From contig NC_085053.1 of assembly GCF_963662255.1 (NCBI RefSeq), positions 5,119,718-5,183,717 of the forward strand: 64,000 nucleotides of DNA. Direction: 5' to 3'. The position numbers and the translations under genes were made by a program. The DNA is from Cinclus cinclus (lineage: Eukaryota > Chordata > Aves > Passeriformes > Cinclidae). The notes below the pieces were generated by a model that searched no databases, was not told where the DNA came from, and was given only the letters and a program-made list of their open reading frames with translations. Shown here one piece after another: positions 1 through 9,554 of the stretch; position 1 is the stretch's first letter, and each line of letters begins with the position of its first letter.

Positions 1-80
1 GCTATGCCATAGTGAGAGGAGACTGCTTCAGGGACTTTTTTTTCCTGTTTCATGACACCAAGAATTTTTTTCCCCCTCAG

Positions 81-146
81 AAAAAGTTCAGAGGAACTAC
101 TCAGCCCAGCACTCAGTTTTCTGATATCAAGGTTCTGACACAGCTG
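81..146 (+). CDS. ODR4: ODR4 exon (first visible)
   Basis: This 66-bp phase-0 exon is preceded by a T/C-rich tract ending CCCCTCAG and followed by the strong donor GTAAGT. It encodes 22 residues starting KKFRGTTQ and ending IKVLTQL, matching the KKSSRG...VRVLTQL stretch of human ODR4. The 80 bases before it are the end of an intron. Confidence 0.9.
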
Positions 147-3100
147 GTAAGTTTTTAGTGGTTTGCAAATTATCAGCTTACCTTTAAATTATAAAGTAAA
201 GCAAAAAAATAAAATAAGAAGGTTCTGAATTACTGTCTAGAAATCTTGTTCACTTTTTCATAAGACTTTTTTTCTGACCTGGGTATTAAATGTGAAACTG
301 ATTGTCAACAGATCTCCTTATTTTGTGCTTTTAGAAATTCTTGTGGTGTGATAAACATGTTGTCCATGAATTGCATAGTATAACTGAAAGACTAGAAAAC
401 AGGTTATGGAAAAGATGTCCTGTGTTTTATTCCTGTGGTAGTAGGATACTTGTATGAACCCGTGTACATTGATTTCAAGTGACTTTGCATCTGAAGTTCG
501 TAGTCACCCCCACATTCCATTCCATAGCTTGCCCTGGCTAGCTTGGACATTCACTTGGATGCTTTTGTCAGAAGCTCAGCTGCCAGCTCTGGATTAAGGT
601 ACAGATCCCGTGAGCTGAATCATCATCTGGAACTGCTGGATCTCTGTCAGGAGTTTCTTCCCTATGAGAGTTGTGAAGAACTGTGTATCTGGTGCCCCAG
701 TGTAGGTCCTGAAGTCCAAATGTGTCCAGGCATTGTTTCATAGCCTTCTGCATTTTGTCAGGTGGTTCTTGGATTCTCGAAAGTTACGTTCAGCAAAACT
801 AGAAGTGTTTCCAATGCCATTTTAAAGACTCCATGAGTATCTCAGCTTCTTTTGTTGCTACTGTCTATTGTATTAAACTTAGTGGCTTCAGGGAGAGGAA
901 AACTTTTTTTTTTGGCAGGAATGGTTTTTGTAGTTGGTGTGGAAGTCGTGCATCCCAGTGTTTCCAGATGTTGTCCTGGAATGCTTCATGCTCACGCTCG
1001 TTGTGGTGATTAGGGAGAGCATTTCTAGGCAACAGTTTGATGCAGCTCTCAGTGTGACCATGTGTATAGTTTGGTACTGAGTGATGGAATGACTCTCAGC
1101 ACACCCTGGGTTACACTGATTATGGCAAACATGAAAACTTCATTGTTTAAAGTCTGAAAAAGATTTGTAGTTGCAATACTGTTATTTGCCACGAGCCTGG
1201 AAAGTTTTAAAATCTCATAGACACAAGTGTTTGAAACACCAGGAGAGAGAAACACATTTTCCATAGTAGGAAAGAGATTTCCAGTCTTACCTAATCAAAT
1301 AAATAACTAAAAGAAAATACGTGATGAGGGAAACAGGTTGTGTGTGAACACCTCCTCTCGGTTTGCTGGTTCTGGTTTTAGTGACTGCTGCAAGTGCCTG
1401 TGCCTGGCATAAAAGTGGATGTGTTTGTTCTTCAGTGCCAGGGCACGAGCGCCAGGTCCACGGCAACAGTGCAAGTGTGCAGTGGCTCCATAAACCTCCG
1501 GGGAGCTGTGAAATGCAGGGCCTACATCCACAGCAACAAGCCCAAGGTTAAAGAAGCCATTCAGGTACTGAGCAGGGTCTTAGTCCATCAAAAACAATCT
1601 TCTGAAATACGTGGGACTTGGCATACTGGGTTTTCTTTGCCAGAATGGTTTAAACTGGGGTCACAAATGTTGGAAGTGGGATTATTTTAGAAACCATCCA
1701 TGTGGGGTTAGTTAGTTTTTCTCTTCTAGAGGATATGTGTGCTGTGGGTAAGGTTGGGCTCTGGGGAGTATTTACACAAATTGTTCAAGGGATTAGGCTT
1801 TGAAGAATTCTCTTTAAAAAAAGTTGCAGACTACATATTATTATATACATAATACGTATAATATAAATATGCTATTTTATTTGTAGAGATGAAGTTCAGA
1901 TCTGCTTGCTCAGTAATTTATTTTTTTCCCTCACTGAGTCAATGCCTCGTGATTATTTTTGTTTACTGATAAATATCTAGAGGTTTTCAGTTCTTATCTT
2001 AACAATCCTCAGACTTTCCTCAGCTTTTCATTTATGTTTTGTGGTTTTCGCTCTTGATACCAATTCTTTTGGTGTTAGCTTCTCTTTATTAATTAATTAT
2101 TATTTATTAGTTTGAAAATTCACACTGGTTTTATTTTTCTGGGGAAAAAAACTATTCTTTCATCGTGGATTTAATGTATGGGGCTTCTTTGATTATTTCT
2201 TCCTGGTTAAAAGCTTTGCAAATAGCTTTGATATTCCTGATGGTTTTACTGTGTCCTTGCAGGCTTTGAAAAGAGACATAATAAATACGTTGAGTGATCG
2301 GTGTGAAATACTGTTTGAAGATCTGATTTTAAATGAAGGACCTCAGAAAAAAAGTAAGAAATAAACAAAAAACCCCAACCAAACAACAAAAAAACCCACA
2401 ACCCACCAGCTTTTATTTGCAGTGAATTTTGTTTGTTGTAGAAAATTTTGTTATAGTGAAGTTTCAGTATGGTTAGAGCAGAATAAAAAGTAAAAGGTAT
2501 AATTGCTACTTGTCAGCCTTGACTTTTTCTTAATTCTGAAATTTTTTTGGTTAAGTTTGTGTCCTTTGGCATCGCAGCTTTTGTACCATGTTTGTGTTCA
2601 GTTCCTGTGACCACAAAATGCAATCCCAGCTTCTTCCTGACTCATTGGAAATGTTGTGATTTTTAAAACTTCTGTAGTTGAAACTCTTGTCTCTGAAGTT
2701 CCAACTGTACCTTGAACACTTTAAATTTTTGTTTCTATTTTCATTCTTTAAATCCATGTATGCTGTTCCTATTAATATTGAAGTGTATTAAAACTTGATA
2801 GATACCAGATCTCTGAGCTCATGCCGGGACTCTTTACACTCCTTTAAGTCAGTGCAGTGGTGTCCTTGTCTTGTTGTTGTGTTTACACCAAAGAAGAGTT
2901 AATTGACAAATCAATGGGAGTATCTTGGGCAGAGAGAGCCTTTTCCATTGCCCGTAGTTCTCAGTGAACTCTCTAGGTGGCACCCGAGCTTTGTGGCTCT
3001 GAGTGTGGCAGCTCTGCAATCCTTTGTGCTGGTGAAATCCTGCTCCTTTGGGAGCTCTTACCTGCAGGTTCTCCCAGATCCGTCCTGCAAGTCATTCCAA

Positions 3101-6100
3101 ACAGGACAAAAGCTCTGCTTTGCGTTTATGGTCTGTTTTGGAGCTGCCCTGGGTATTTCTGGAGAGACTAATATTGTAAGAACATAAATCCATATAATAG
3201 CAGCCAACTAAACCAGGTATGCCTGAGAGCAGGGTTTCTACACAGAGACCTTGAGGTCTTCTTTTGCAATGACTTTATCTTATGCTCAGAGATTATGGAG
3301 GAATCTTATCATAATTGTCAAGGCTTTTATTGGGATGGTATTTCTGCCTCTTTTCCTTTTAGATTCTGGGAGGGAATATCATGTCTTGCCTCAGAGACTG
3401 TTTGTTCCAGTTCCTGGATCTATTGTGATGCTCTGTGATTATAAGTTTGGTGATGAGGCTGCTGGAGAAATCCAGGAACGTTTTGTGGAGATGTTGGATC
3501 AGCCTGTGCAAGCTGAAGATATGCACATAGCTGAGGACATTAGCACAGGTAAATATCTGAGAACCAGGGCAAGCTGGGTCAGGGGCTAGGAAAATGCTGG
3601 CTAATGACATAGACCAGTTTTATCCAGATATGAATATGCCTAAAGTCAACTTACTTCATATGCAACTCTAAGGATTTATAACAATTCATTACAGCTTAAA
3701 TACATTGTGGAAAATGGCATTGTGTTTCTTGAAACAGGCTTCTCTTTTTCCCCTCAAATATTTTGTTTTTTCAGTGTGGCCATGGCTGCAGCCCGGGGGC
3801 TGCTGTAGAAACATGAAGAGTTGGTTAACTGAGGTTTGCATGTGCCACTCTGCTCATGAATTAGAGGGGATCCTTTATTGACAAATAAACTCTTAAAAAA
3901 CACCCTCTAGGGCTTTATTTTTTTATATGAATATTTATATTTACACTTTCAGTAGTTAATCTTTTTAGTGCTAAGTAGTTTCGAGACAAGTTAGAATAAG
4001 TTGAGTGATTTAGTCAAATCTACTGTTTTTTCACTATGGAATTAACACACTTTAAAAATTCTTCAAGCAAAACATTAATATAGTCTAATCTGTCTTTCAG
4101 GAAGTTTTCATGCTAAACCTGATGTTTTAAAAAACACCAAATCCCTTTCTTTATTTTGAGTGTTTTAATTTATGTACCAAATGCAGTACCCAAACCTGAA
4201 GATTTGTGGTTCACCCAGAATGGAAACAAAATTGAGAGCACTTTTCATTTTTTACTGAATGTCTTACAAGTTTATTGTCTGATTATGAGACTGCTATATT
4301 TCCTTTAATACAGATATTTTGCCATAATCCAGTTACTGGATTCTTCTTTCCCTTGCAATGTTGATTTCAATGCAGAATTCAAATATGATATTGAAATGCA
4401 CCTAAAACATTTCCTGTGGCCTTTTGGAAGGAATTTTACTCCCCTTTCCCCACCCCCTCCCCCCCCCCCCCCCCCCCCATCAACATGGGTATGAGCTGCA
4501 GGTTCCAGTTTTAGAATTTAAATAAGTAAAAAATCCAACACTAATTCTCACATAAGAACTATGAACACTTTTTGATGTTGGTATTTAGGGACAAAAATTG
4601 GGCAATATAACCAAAGTGCAGGGTGAACTGAGAGTATTGATATTCTCTTTGACTTACATGTTAACTTGGAGGGAGTTACAAGTTGGAGTTGCCTAATTTC
4701 AGAGCTAACCATAAATTCTTGTCTTTCTAAATGAATCAGCTCCCCTTAGGCTTTAATTAGACCTGTTAGCTGTGAACTGACTCATCCTTTTGAGGAGTAA
4801 GAGGTGTACAGGAACCTCAAGGAAAACAGGAAAGCCAATAAAAATCTCTGGCATTATTAGAGTAACTTTAATACTCTTGAAACTAATTACTACTGAGCTT
4901 TAAGGAATCAGTGTAGCTTAGAAAAGCAAATGAGTATTGTTGTAGCAGTGGAGAGAGGTGTGGGAGGAGAGAGGTGATGATTCAGTTCAGCTTTATTGCT
5001 AATGTAAGGCTGCATGAGCTGCAGGTAGGAAGGAAACACCTTTCTACTCACAGCAGGGCATCCCAATGATTAAAGCCAACAATAGGTGTGAAGTGATGGC
5101 CACAAAAGGAGCCTGGGTGTCCTTGTAGTCTGCTGCTTATAGAGCTAACTGGGGGGGATTTATATTCCTTTTTTTTTTAAAGAAAAGCAAATTAAAATAG
5201 GTGTGTATTTTCTTTTAAAAAAACGCCAAACCCACAAATTAAAATAAGTGCATAGAAGAAGAGAGGAAAAAAACATGCAAGGGGATTTTGGGAAAGCCTG
5301 GCCTTGTCCTGGTGACCACCATAAAGTTTGTTCATGGAATGGACTCTGTTAATAGCAGTGATATCAGTGATGCTGTCAGCACAGCACTGTTCATTCTGAT
5401 AATTAATGTTGAGGCATCAGTCGCTTGTGGTTTATTAAAAGTTATTTATACACTTTTATTAGACAGGAAGGTAATTTTAGAAAGAGTCCTGTTAAATGCA
5501 TACAAAGTATTCTGCATTCTGAAAGCAAACCCCCATTAATGATAGGATTTGATTTTTATTGTTTTGGTATGAAATGTCTAAGTATTGCTGTGAACATGTT
5601 TTTTGTGCTGTAATGAGAGTTTGTTGTTTCTCTTGTGCAAAGACTTTTCCAGTACATTATTTTGACTTGTGAAGCATCTGTTGTTTCTCAAAGCTTAGCT
5701 CTAACTTTGTTAATAATAGTCAATATTTAGTAATTGGTTTGTGTGGAATTTTGTCATCAGCCTTTCTGTTTGTGTCACAGTTCCTGTGGTCTGAGGCACC
5801 TATCTCGAATTAACTGGAAATGCTGTTCATACTGAGGTTCTTGGGAAACTGATAAAAATAATTTTTTGCTGATAAAAGTAATTCTCTAAAATTCAAGAAC
5901 ACAAGAAGCATTTGAAATAATTTGGGGGTTTGTTGCACTTTAAAATTCACACTTTAGAAAAAGAGGATCTAATCAGTATAGGCAAAAGATTTATTTTTTA
6001 AGCAGCTTTTAGTCAAAACATGAATTTTTGAGGTCAGCTTTGTGTGTTTACTGAACTTGGGCTCTCCTGCTGTCTCCTGTAGTTTGTCTCTTGACTCCTA

Positions 6101-9100
6101 CAGTTCTTCAGTGGGGACACCACTGGGTCATGCTTTAAAATTGGTATGTGGAAAACAGAAAGTAAACCCCGAGGTATTTATAAATGAAAGCCTTAAATAG
6201 CTCTAACACTGTAATTTCAAGGTATTTAGTGCTCTAATACAGGCCACTGAAAGCTCTGCATTTCTGATTGGCTTTACTATATCCCTGCTCCTCGTTGGTG
6301 CAGGGGATGGGCTGTTAAATACCCTGAGTGGATAGACAGAAATAAGACTTCAGCAGTGGTAATCACTTCCCCATCTTGGTTAGGAGACTGAAGAATTAAG
6401 GATTCATCTAAGTGGTGCTAGAAAACATCTGCTATGAAAACCCTTTTGTGTGATTTTGCTGCCCCACGTGCAAATCTTCCAGAATGTGACAGCATAAAAA
6501 TCTGTGGTAACTAAATAGCTCAAGGGTGGTTCTTTTTGCTTTTTCCCTTTGTCTTTTTTTTTTTTCCCCTCTGAGCAGGTGAGGAATGTACAGCTGCTGT
6601 GATGTGCAGCTTCCAAAGGTCCCCTCAGCAAAGGGAGATGCAAAGAAACCTCAAGTTAGAGGGCACAGGCAGTCCTACCTGCTCATCACATATACAGCAG
6701 AAAGGAGCTTGCTGGAGCTAGACTTCAGAGGTGGCCAAAGAAATGCAGTCATATTTTCCCTAAGTGGGATGTTTTACAGAATTCAAAACTCTGTGCTAGT
6801 TAAGATACTTACTGAAAAGCCTGTATTGCAACAATTAATAATGCCTTTACTCTAGGTGAAGATTTCTGCTCAAATTTTAGGCAGCTGAGGGCGTGTTTTC
6901 CTTGGCACAAAGAAAATAATGATCTAGCCATGGCCTCATTGAGGACCAGTGGGATTCATGATCATGAAATGATCAAATATAATTTCTCTTCAAAAAACAT
7001 ACTTTGCTCTGAAATATTGTTATCTTGATTTTACATATATTTGCTGCTTGCAGAGAGATCTCCAAACAATCAATATCTGTATATCTTTATGTATCTCATT
7101 GTCCTGTTGAGTTTCATATCAGACAGTTAGTGATCTTTCTGCTGCTGTACATCCTGTACCAATGTGGTGGGTTTAGGGATAAAAAACCTAAAGACAGGCT
7201 TTAGAAGCCTAGTTTGGGTGTTTTTGTGTAAGAGGTCTTGTGCAAGTTTGACTTAAGGAGATTTTGAAGACAATTATGTCCATGACTAAACAGAAACAAC
7301 CTTTCCATCACATCTAGATTATCCATTTCCACCATAACTAATGACAGAGAAAGTACTTCATGAATCATTTGCATATGAATCACACAGAGGATGTGCCTTA
7401 TTACTCAAGCATGTAATTTGTGACTTATTGCTGATGGACAACCCCTCTGTGGAAATGGAAATCGGTTTTTATTCAGATCAGTGCCCCATGGCCTTCTAAA
7501 CCCCAATATCTGGTACTGCTGGGGGTTTCTTTGTCTCCTGAACAGTCTGTTAGGCTTGTTCTTTTATCTGAGCCTGCCTGTCCCATTCTTCCCAGACACT
7601 TCCAGCTCTCACTGCCATGACTAACACTTTTTCTTACCCTTTGCTTGTACAGAAGGTGCCTGTGGTCGTAGATTCTGAATTTTAATCCAAATTTTTGGCA
7701 AGTCTTAGCAAATTCCTGGAAATGGGAATGCTGCAAATTGAAGGCCTTTGGCCCACCACCATCATCAAGCAGCCTTGTCACTCAGGGGTGTATGGTGTGT
7801 TCCATGCTGGCTCTGTGTGGTTCAGACAAGTTGGGCTGAAGGACTGGAGATTAATCCCCTTCTTTCCTGCCCCTCTAACAAGCTGGATATAGCCAAGGGA
7901 TTAGGGAGATCTTTGCAAAGGAAATAGATACAGGTTTGAGTCCTATCTGCCTGGAAATAGACTCAAGCTCTCTCACATCCTGGCTGGGCAGACTAAGGAT
8001 TTTGTAATTATTCTAAAGATGAATGAGTCCTCCATGCTTGCTGTGAAAGGGTATTTTTAGGGGATCTTCAAAAAGAAACTTCTGTGGTTGGAAAAATGCA
8101 TCTTTGTGTGTTGGGTAGGGAAATGCTGCTGGGCTCATCCTCTCATGGCAGTGGGATTTGCATGTACCCTGAACTTGGGACAGATGACTCTGAAGGGAAC
8201 CTTTGATCTTGGAAGGTGCTTGATGGTACATTTTTGGTGATTCTCTCTCGAGTAGTCAAATTCTCCCAGGCTATGCAAGGAAGGTTGGGAATGTTACCTC
8301 TGGAAGCAGGGTTTGGAAAATGAGTTTTGGAAGAGGAACTCCTCCTGAAATGTGTTTTGTCTCTTTAGTTTTACCCTTTCATCCATACAGCGTAGTTCAG
8401 CAATGTGCTATTGCTTTTGTACACTTGTACTGCAATAAACTGTTATTTTTCTACCATAAATACACTTTATAAAGTCGATGTGAAGTTCTTGTCCTTTTGC
8501 ATTAATTCACTATAAAACACAACTGTTAATTTTTCTTGTCTTCCCTTGATTTCCATGCAGTTGATGTTTGCCCAGTGACTGACAGCCCAAGTGACACACA
8601 ACAGGCACAGCTGACAAAAGCAAAGTTGCTGTTGAAACTCCAACAAAATATGGGTATGTTCCTTCCCAGATTTTTGCTATGGCACTCCAGAACCTGCAGT
8701 GGGCCCTTTCAGGACTGTTAGCTCCCACAGCATCCTAATTCTCAGCTCAGGAATTCAGGGAACACCAGCCACAGAACTCCTTTGCATTGCAGCTTCTCCA
8801 TGGTGCTGCCTTGTCCAGCTCTGTCTGCACTTAATGCAGCCCTCTTTGTTCTGGGTTTCCTTGTATCAAAATAGTTACACTTTAGCCAACAAAGCAGTTA
8901 CTTCTGGTTTCTATTAATTATTATAAATATAATATAGTAACTGGAAGATTAAATAGGAGCGGTAAATACGTGTTTGCTTTGAATGTAGAAATGTTTTCCC
9001 TTACATCATCACTGAGGTGTTCCGGGGTTTTCTGTGTGTTTCCTCAGCTGCATCAGTAATGAGAATGCTGATAAAAGTAGTTTTTGGGATAGCTCTTTTT

Positions 9101-9554
9101 GTTTCTCCTTGTGCTCATTCCCCCTGACCCACCCTTCCCTCCCTACCTGCTACTGCCTGTGCAGCCCTTCCCTCACTGCCTGTTCCCTCTGGATTTAGGG
9201 CTGGTTGTGCAGCCCTTCCCTCACTGCCTGTTCCCTCTGGATTTAGGGCTGGTTGTGCAGCCCTTCCCTCACTGCCTGTTCCCTCTGGATTTAGGGCTGG
9301 TTGTGCAGCCCTTCCCTCACTGCCTCTTCCCTCTGGATTTAGGGCTGGTTGTGCAGCCCTTCCCTCACTGCCTGTTCCCTCTGGATTTAGGGCTGGTTGT
9401 GCAGCCCTTCCCTCACTGCCTGTTCCCTCTGGATTTAGGGCTGGTTGTGCAGCCCTTCCCTCACTGCCTGTTCCCTCTGGATTTAGGGCTGGTCATGGCA
9501 GCTGCTGTCGCAGTCCTGGCATCGATTTTCTCCTTCAACTACTTCAGTGATTGA
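81..9554 (+). CDS. ODR4: ODR4, C-terminal half (six exons)
   Basis: ODR4 (human C1orf27) is an ER/membrane protein related to C. elegans odr-4, which is needed to deliver certain G-protein-coupled receptors to the surface. Six exons are visible: 81-146, 1436-1564, 2263-2353, 3363-3548, 8561-8653 and 9487-9554. All five introns between them have GT-AG borders and the phases join without a break, giving 210 residues and a TGA stop at 9552-9554. The product matches the second half of the human protein (454 residues) in order: KVLTQL, RSTATVQVCSGSINL, AVKCRAYIHS, FEDLILNE, MLCDYKF, LQQNMG, then a short hydrophobic C-terminal anchor ending FNYFSD. The upstream exons lie before the window. The gene is convergent with PDC, as in mammals. 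The acceptor of the last intron sits in a seven-copy 48-bp minisatellite, which is described separately. Identity is firm; the exact acceptor used for the last exon is inferred from homology. Confidence 0.95.
147..1435 (+). other. ODR4 intron
   Basis: This is a GT-AG intron. It holds no CR1 or LTR that I recognise. On the minus strand, between about 865 and 1090 and again around 568-753, there are open stretches that look protein-like but fall in different frames with stops between them. This may be an old processed pseudogene of unknown source (see findings). Confidence 0.7.
1436..1564 (+). CDS. ODR4: ODR4 exon
   Basis: This 129-bp phase-0 exon lies between acceptor GTTCTTCAG and donor GTACTG. 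It encodes 43 residues including RSTATVQVCSGSINLRGAV, KCRAYIHSNKPKVKEAIQ, nearly identical to human ODR4. It is the best conserved exon of the gene in this window. Confidence 0.95.
1565..2262 (+). other. ODR4 intron
   Basis: This AT-rich GT-AG intron of about 700 bp contains an alternating TATA-rich patch near 1837-1872. I see no other feature in it. Confidence 0.7.
2263..2353 (+). CDS. ODR4: ODR4 exon
   Basis: This 91-bp exon enters in phase 0 and leaves in phase 1. The acceptor is TCCTTGCAG and the donor GTAAGA follows a run of seven A. It encodes ALKRDIINTLSDRCEILFE and DLILNEGPQKK, matching human AVKRDILNTVADRCEMLFEDLLLNE. Failure to splice at this donor would reach a TAA within three codons. 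Confidence 0.93.
2354..3362 (+). other. ODR4 intron
   Basis: This GT-AG intron of about 1 kb begins with an A/C-rich stretch (2361-2408). The open frames near 2903-3187 resemble no gene I know and are not bounded by convincing splice sites. I see no repeat of a known family. Confidence 0.6.
3363..3548 (+). CDS. ODR4: ODR4 exon
   Basis: This 186-bp exon enters and leaves in phase 1. The acceptor is CCTTTTAG and the donor GTAAAT. The encoded segment begins NSGREYHVLPQRLFVPVPG and contains VMLCDYKFGDEAAGEI, matching human EFHVLPYRVFVPLPGSTVMLCDYKF. The downstream EMLD and IAED motifs also align. Confidence 0.95.
3549..8560 (+). other. ODR4 long intron
   Basis: This 5-kb GT-AG intron is the largest gap in the visible gene. 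It contains a pure run of 20 C (4459-4478) after a C-rich lead-in. Otherwise it is unique AT-rich sequence with short T and A runs. I recognise no CR1 or LTR in it and no further ODR4 exon; the protein joins directly across it in phase. Confidence 0.7.
4441..4478. repeat. C-rich tract with (C)20
   Basis: A C-rich run in the ODR4 intron ends in 20 uninterrupted C at 4459-4478. The opposite strand is therefore a G run able to form quadruplexes. Length is likely to vary between individuals and to be error-prone in sequencing. Confidence 0.9.
8561..8653 (+). CDS. ODR4: ODR4 penultimate exon
   Basis: This 93-bp exon enters and leaves in phase 1, with acceptor TCCATGCAG and donor GTATGT. It encodes a poorly conserved hydrophilic linker (VCPVTDSPSDTQQAQLTKA) followed by KLLLKLQQNM and the first base of a glycine codon. 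The human counterpart ends TMLLKIQQNIG. The linker is the least conserved part of the visible protein, which fits a spacer before the membrane anchor. Confidence 0.93.
8654..9486 (+). other. ODR4 last intron
   Basis: This 833-bp GT-AG intron has the minisatellite of duplicated acceptors as its final 330 bp. The part before 9158 is unique sequence. The last AG of the array (9485-9486) is the acceptor that gives a protein of normal length. Confidence 0.75.
9159..9494 (+). repeat. 48-bp minisatellite, seven copies, each with a 3' splice site
   Basis: Seven near-identical 48-bp units occur head to tail. AG dinucleotides of the acceptor type (GGATTTAG before GG) recur at exactly 48-bp spacing: 9197, 9245, 9293, 9341, 9389, 9437 and 9485. 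Each unit carries a branch-point-like CTCAC, the pyrimidine tract GCCTGTTCCCTCTGG, the AG and the bases GGCTGGT that also begin the last ODR4 exon. The fourth unit differs by one base (CTC for CTG, synonymous in the exon frame). In that frame the array is open throughout and encodes VQPFPHCLFPLDLGLV repeats. Confidence 0.95.
9487..9554 (+). CDS. ODR4: ODR4 last exon, C-terminal membrane anchor
   Basis: This exon has 68 coding bases entering in phase 1, with stop TGA at 9552-9554. It encodes GLVMAAAVAVLASIFSFNY then FSD, matching the human end GVIAAFTVAVLAAGISFHY then FSD. The hydrophobic stretch is the expected tail anchor. The acceptor at 9485-9486 is chosen because it restores the human spacing between LQQNM-G and the hydrophobic helix. 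Six upstream copies of the same acceptor would also be in frame. Confidence 0.93.
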
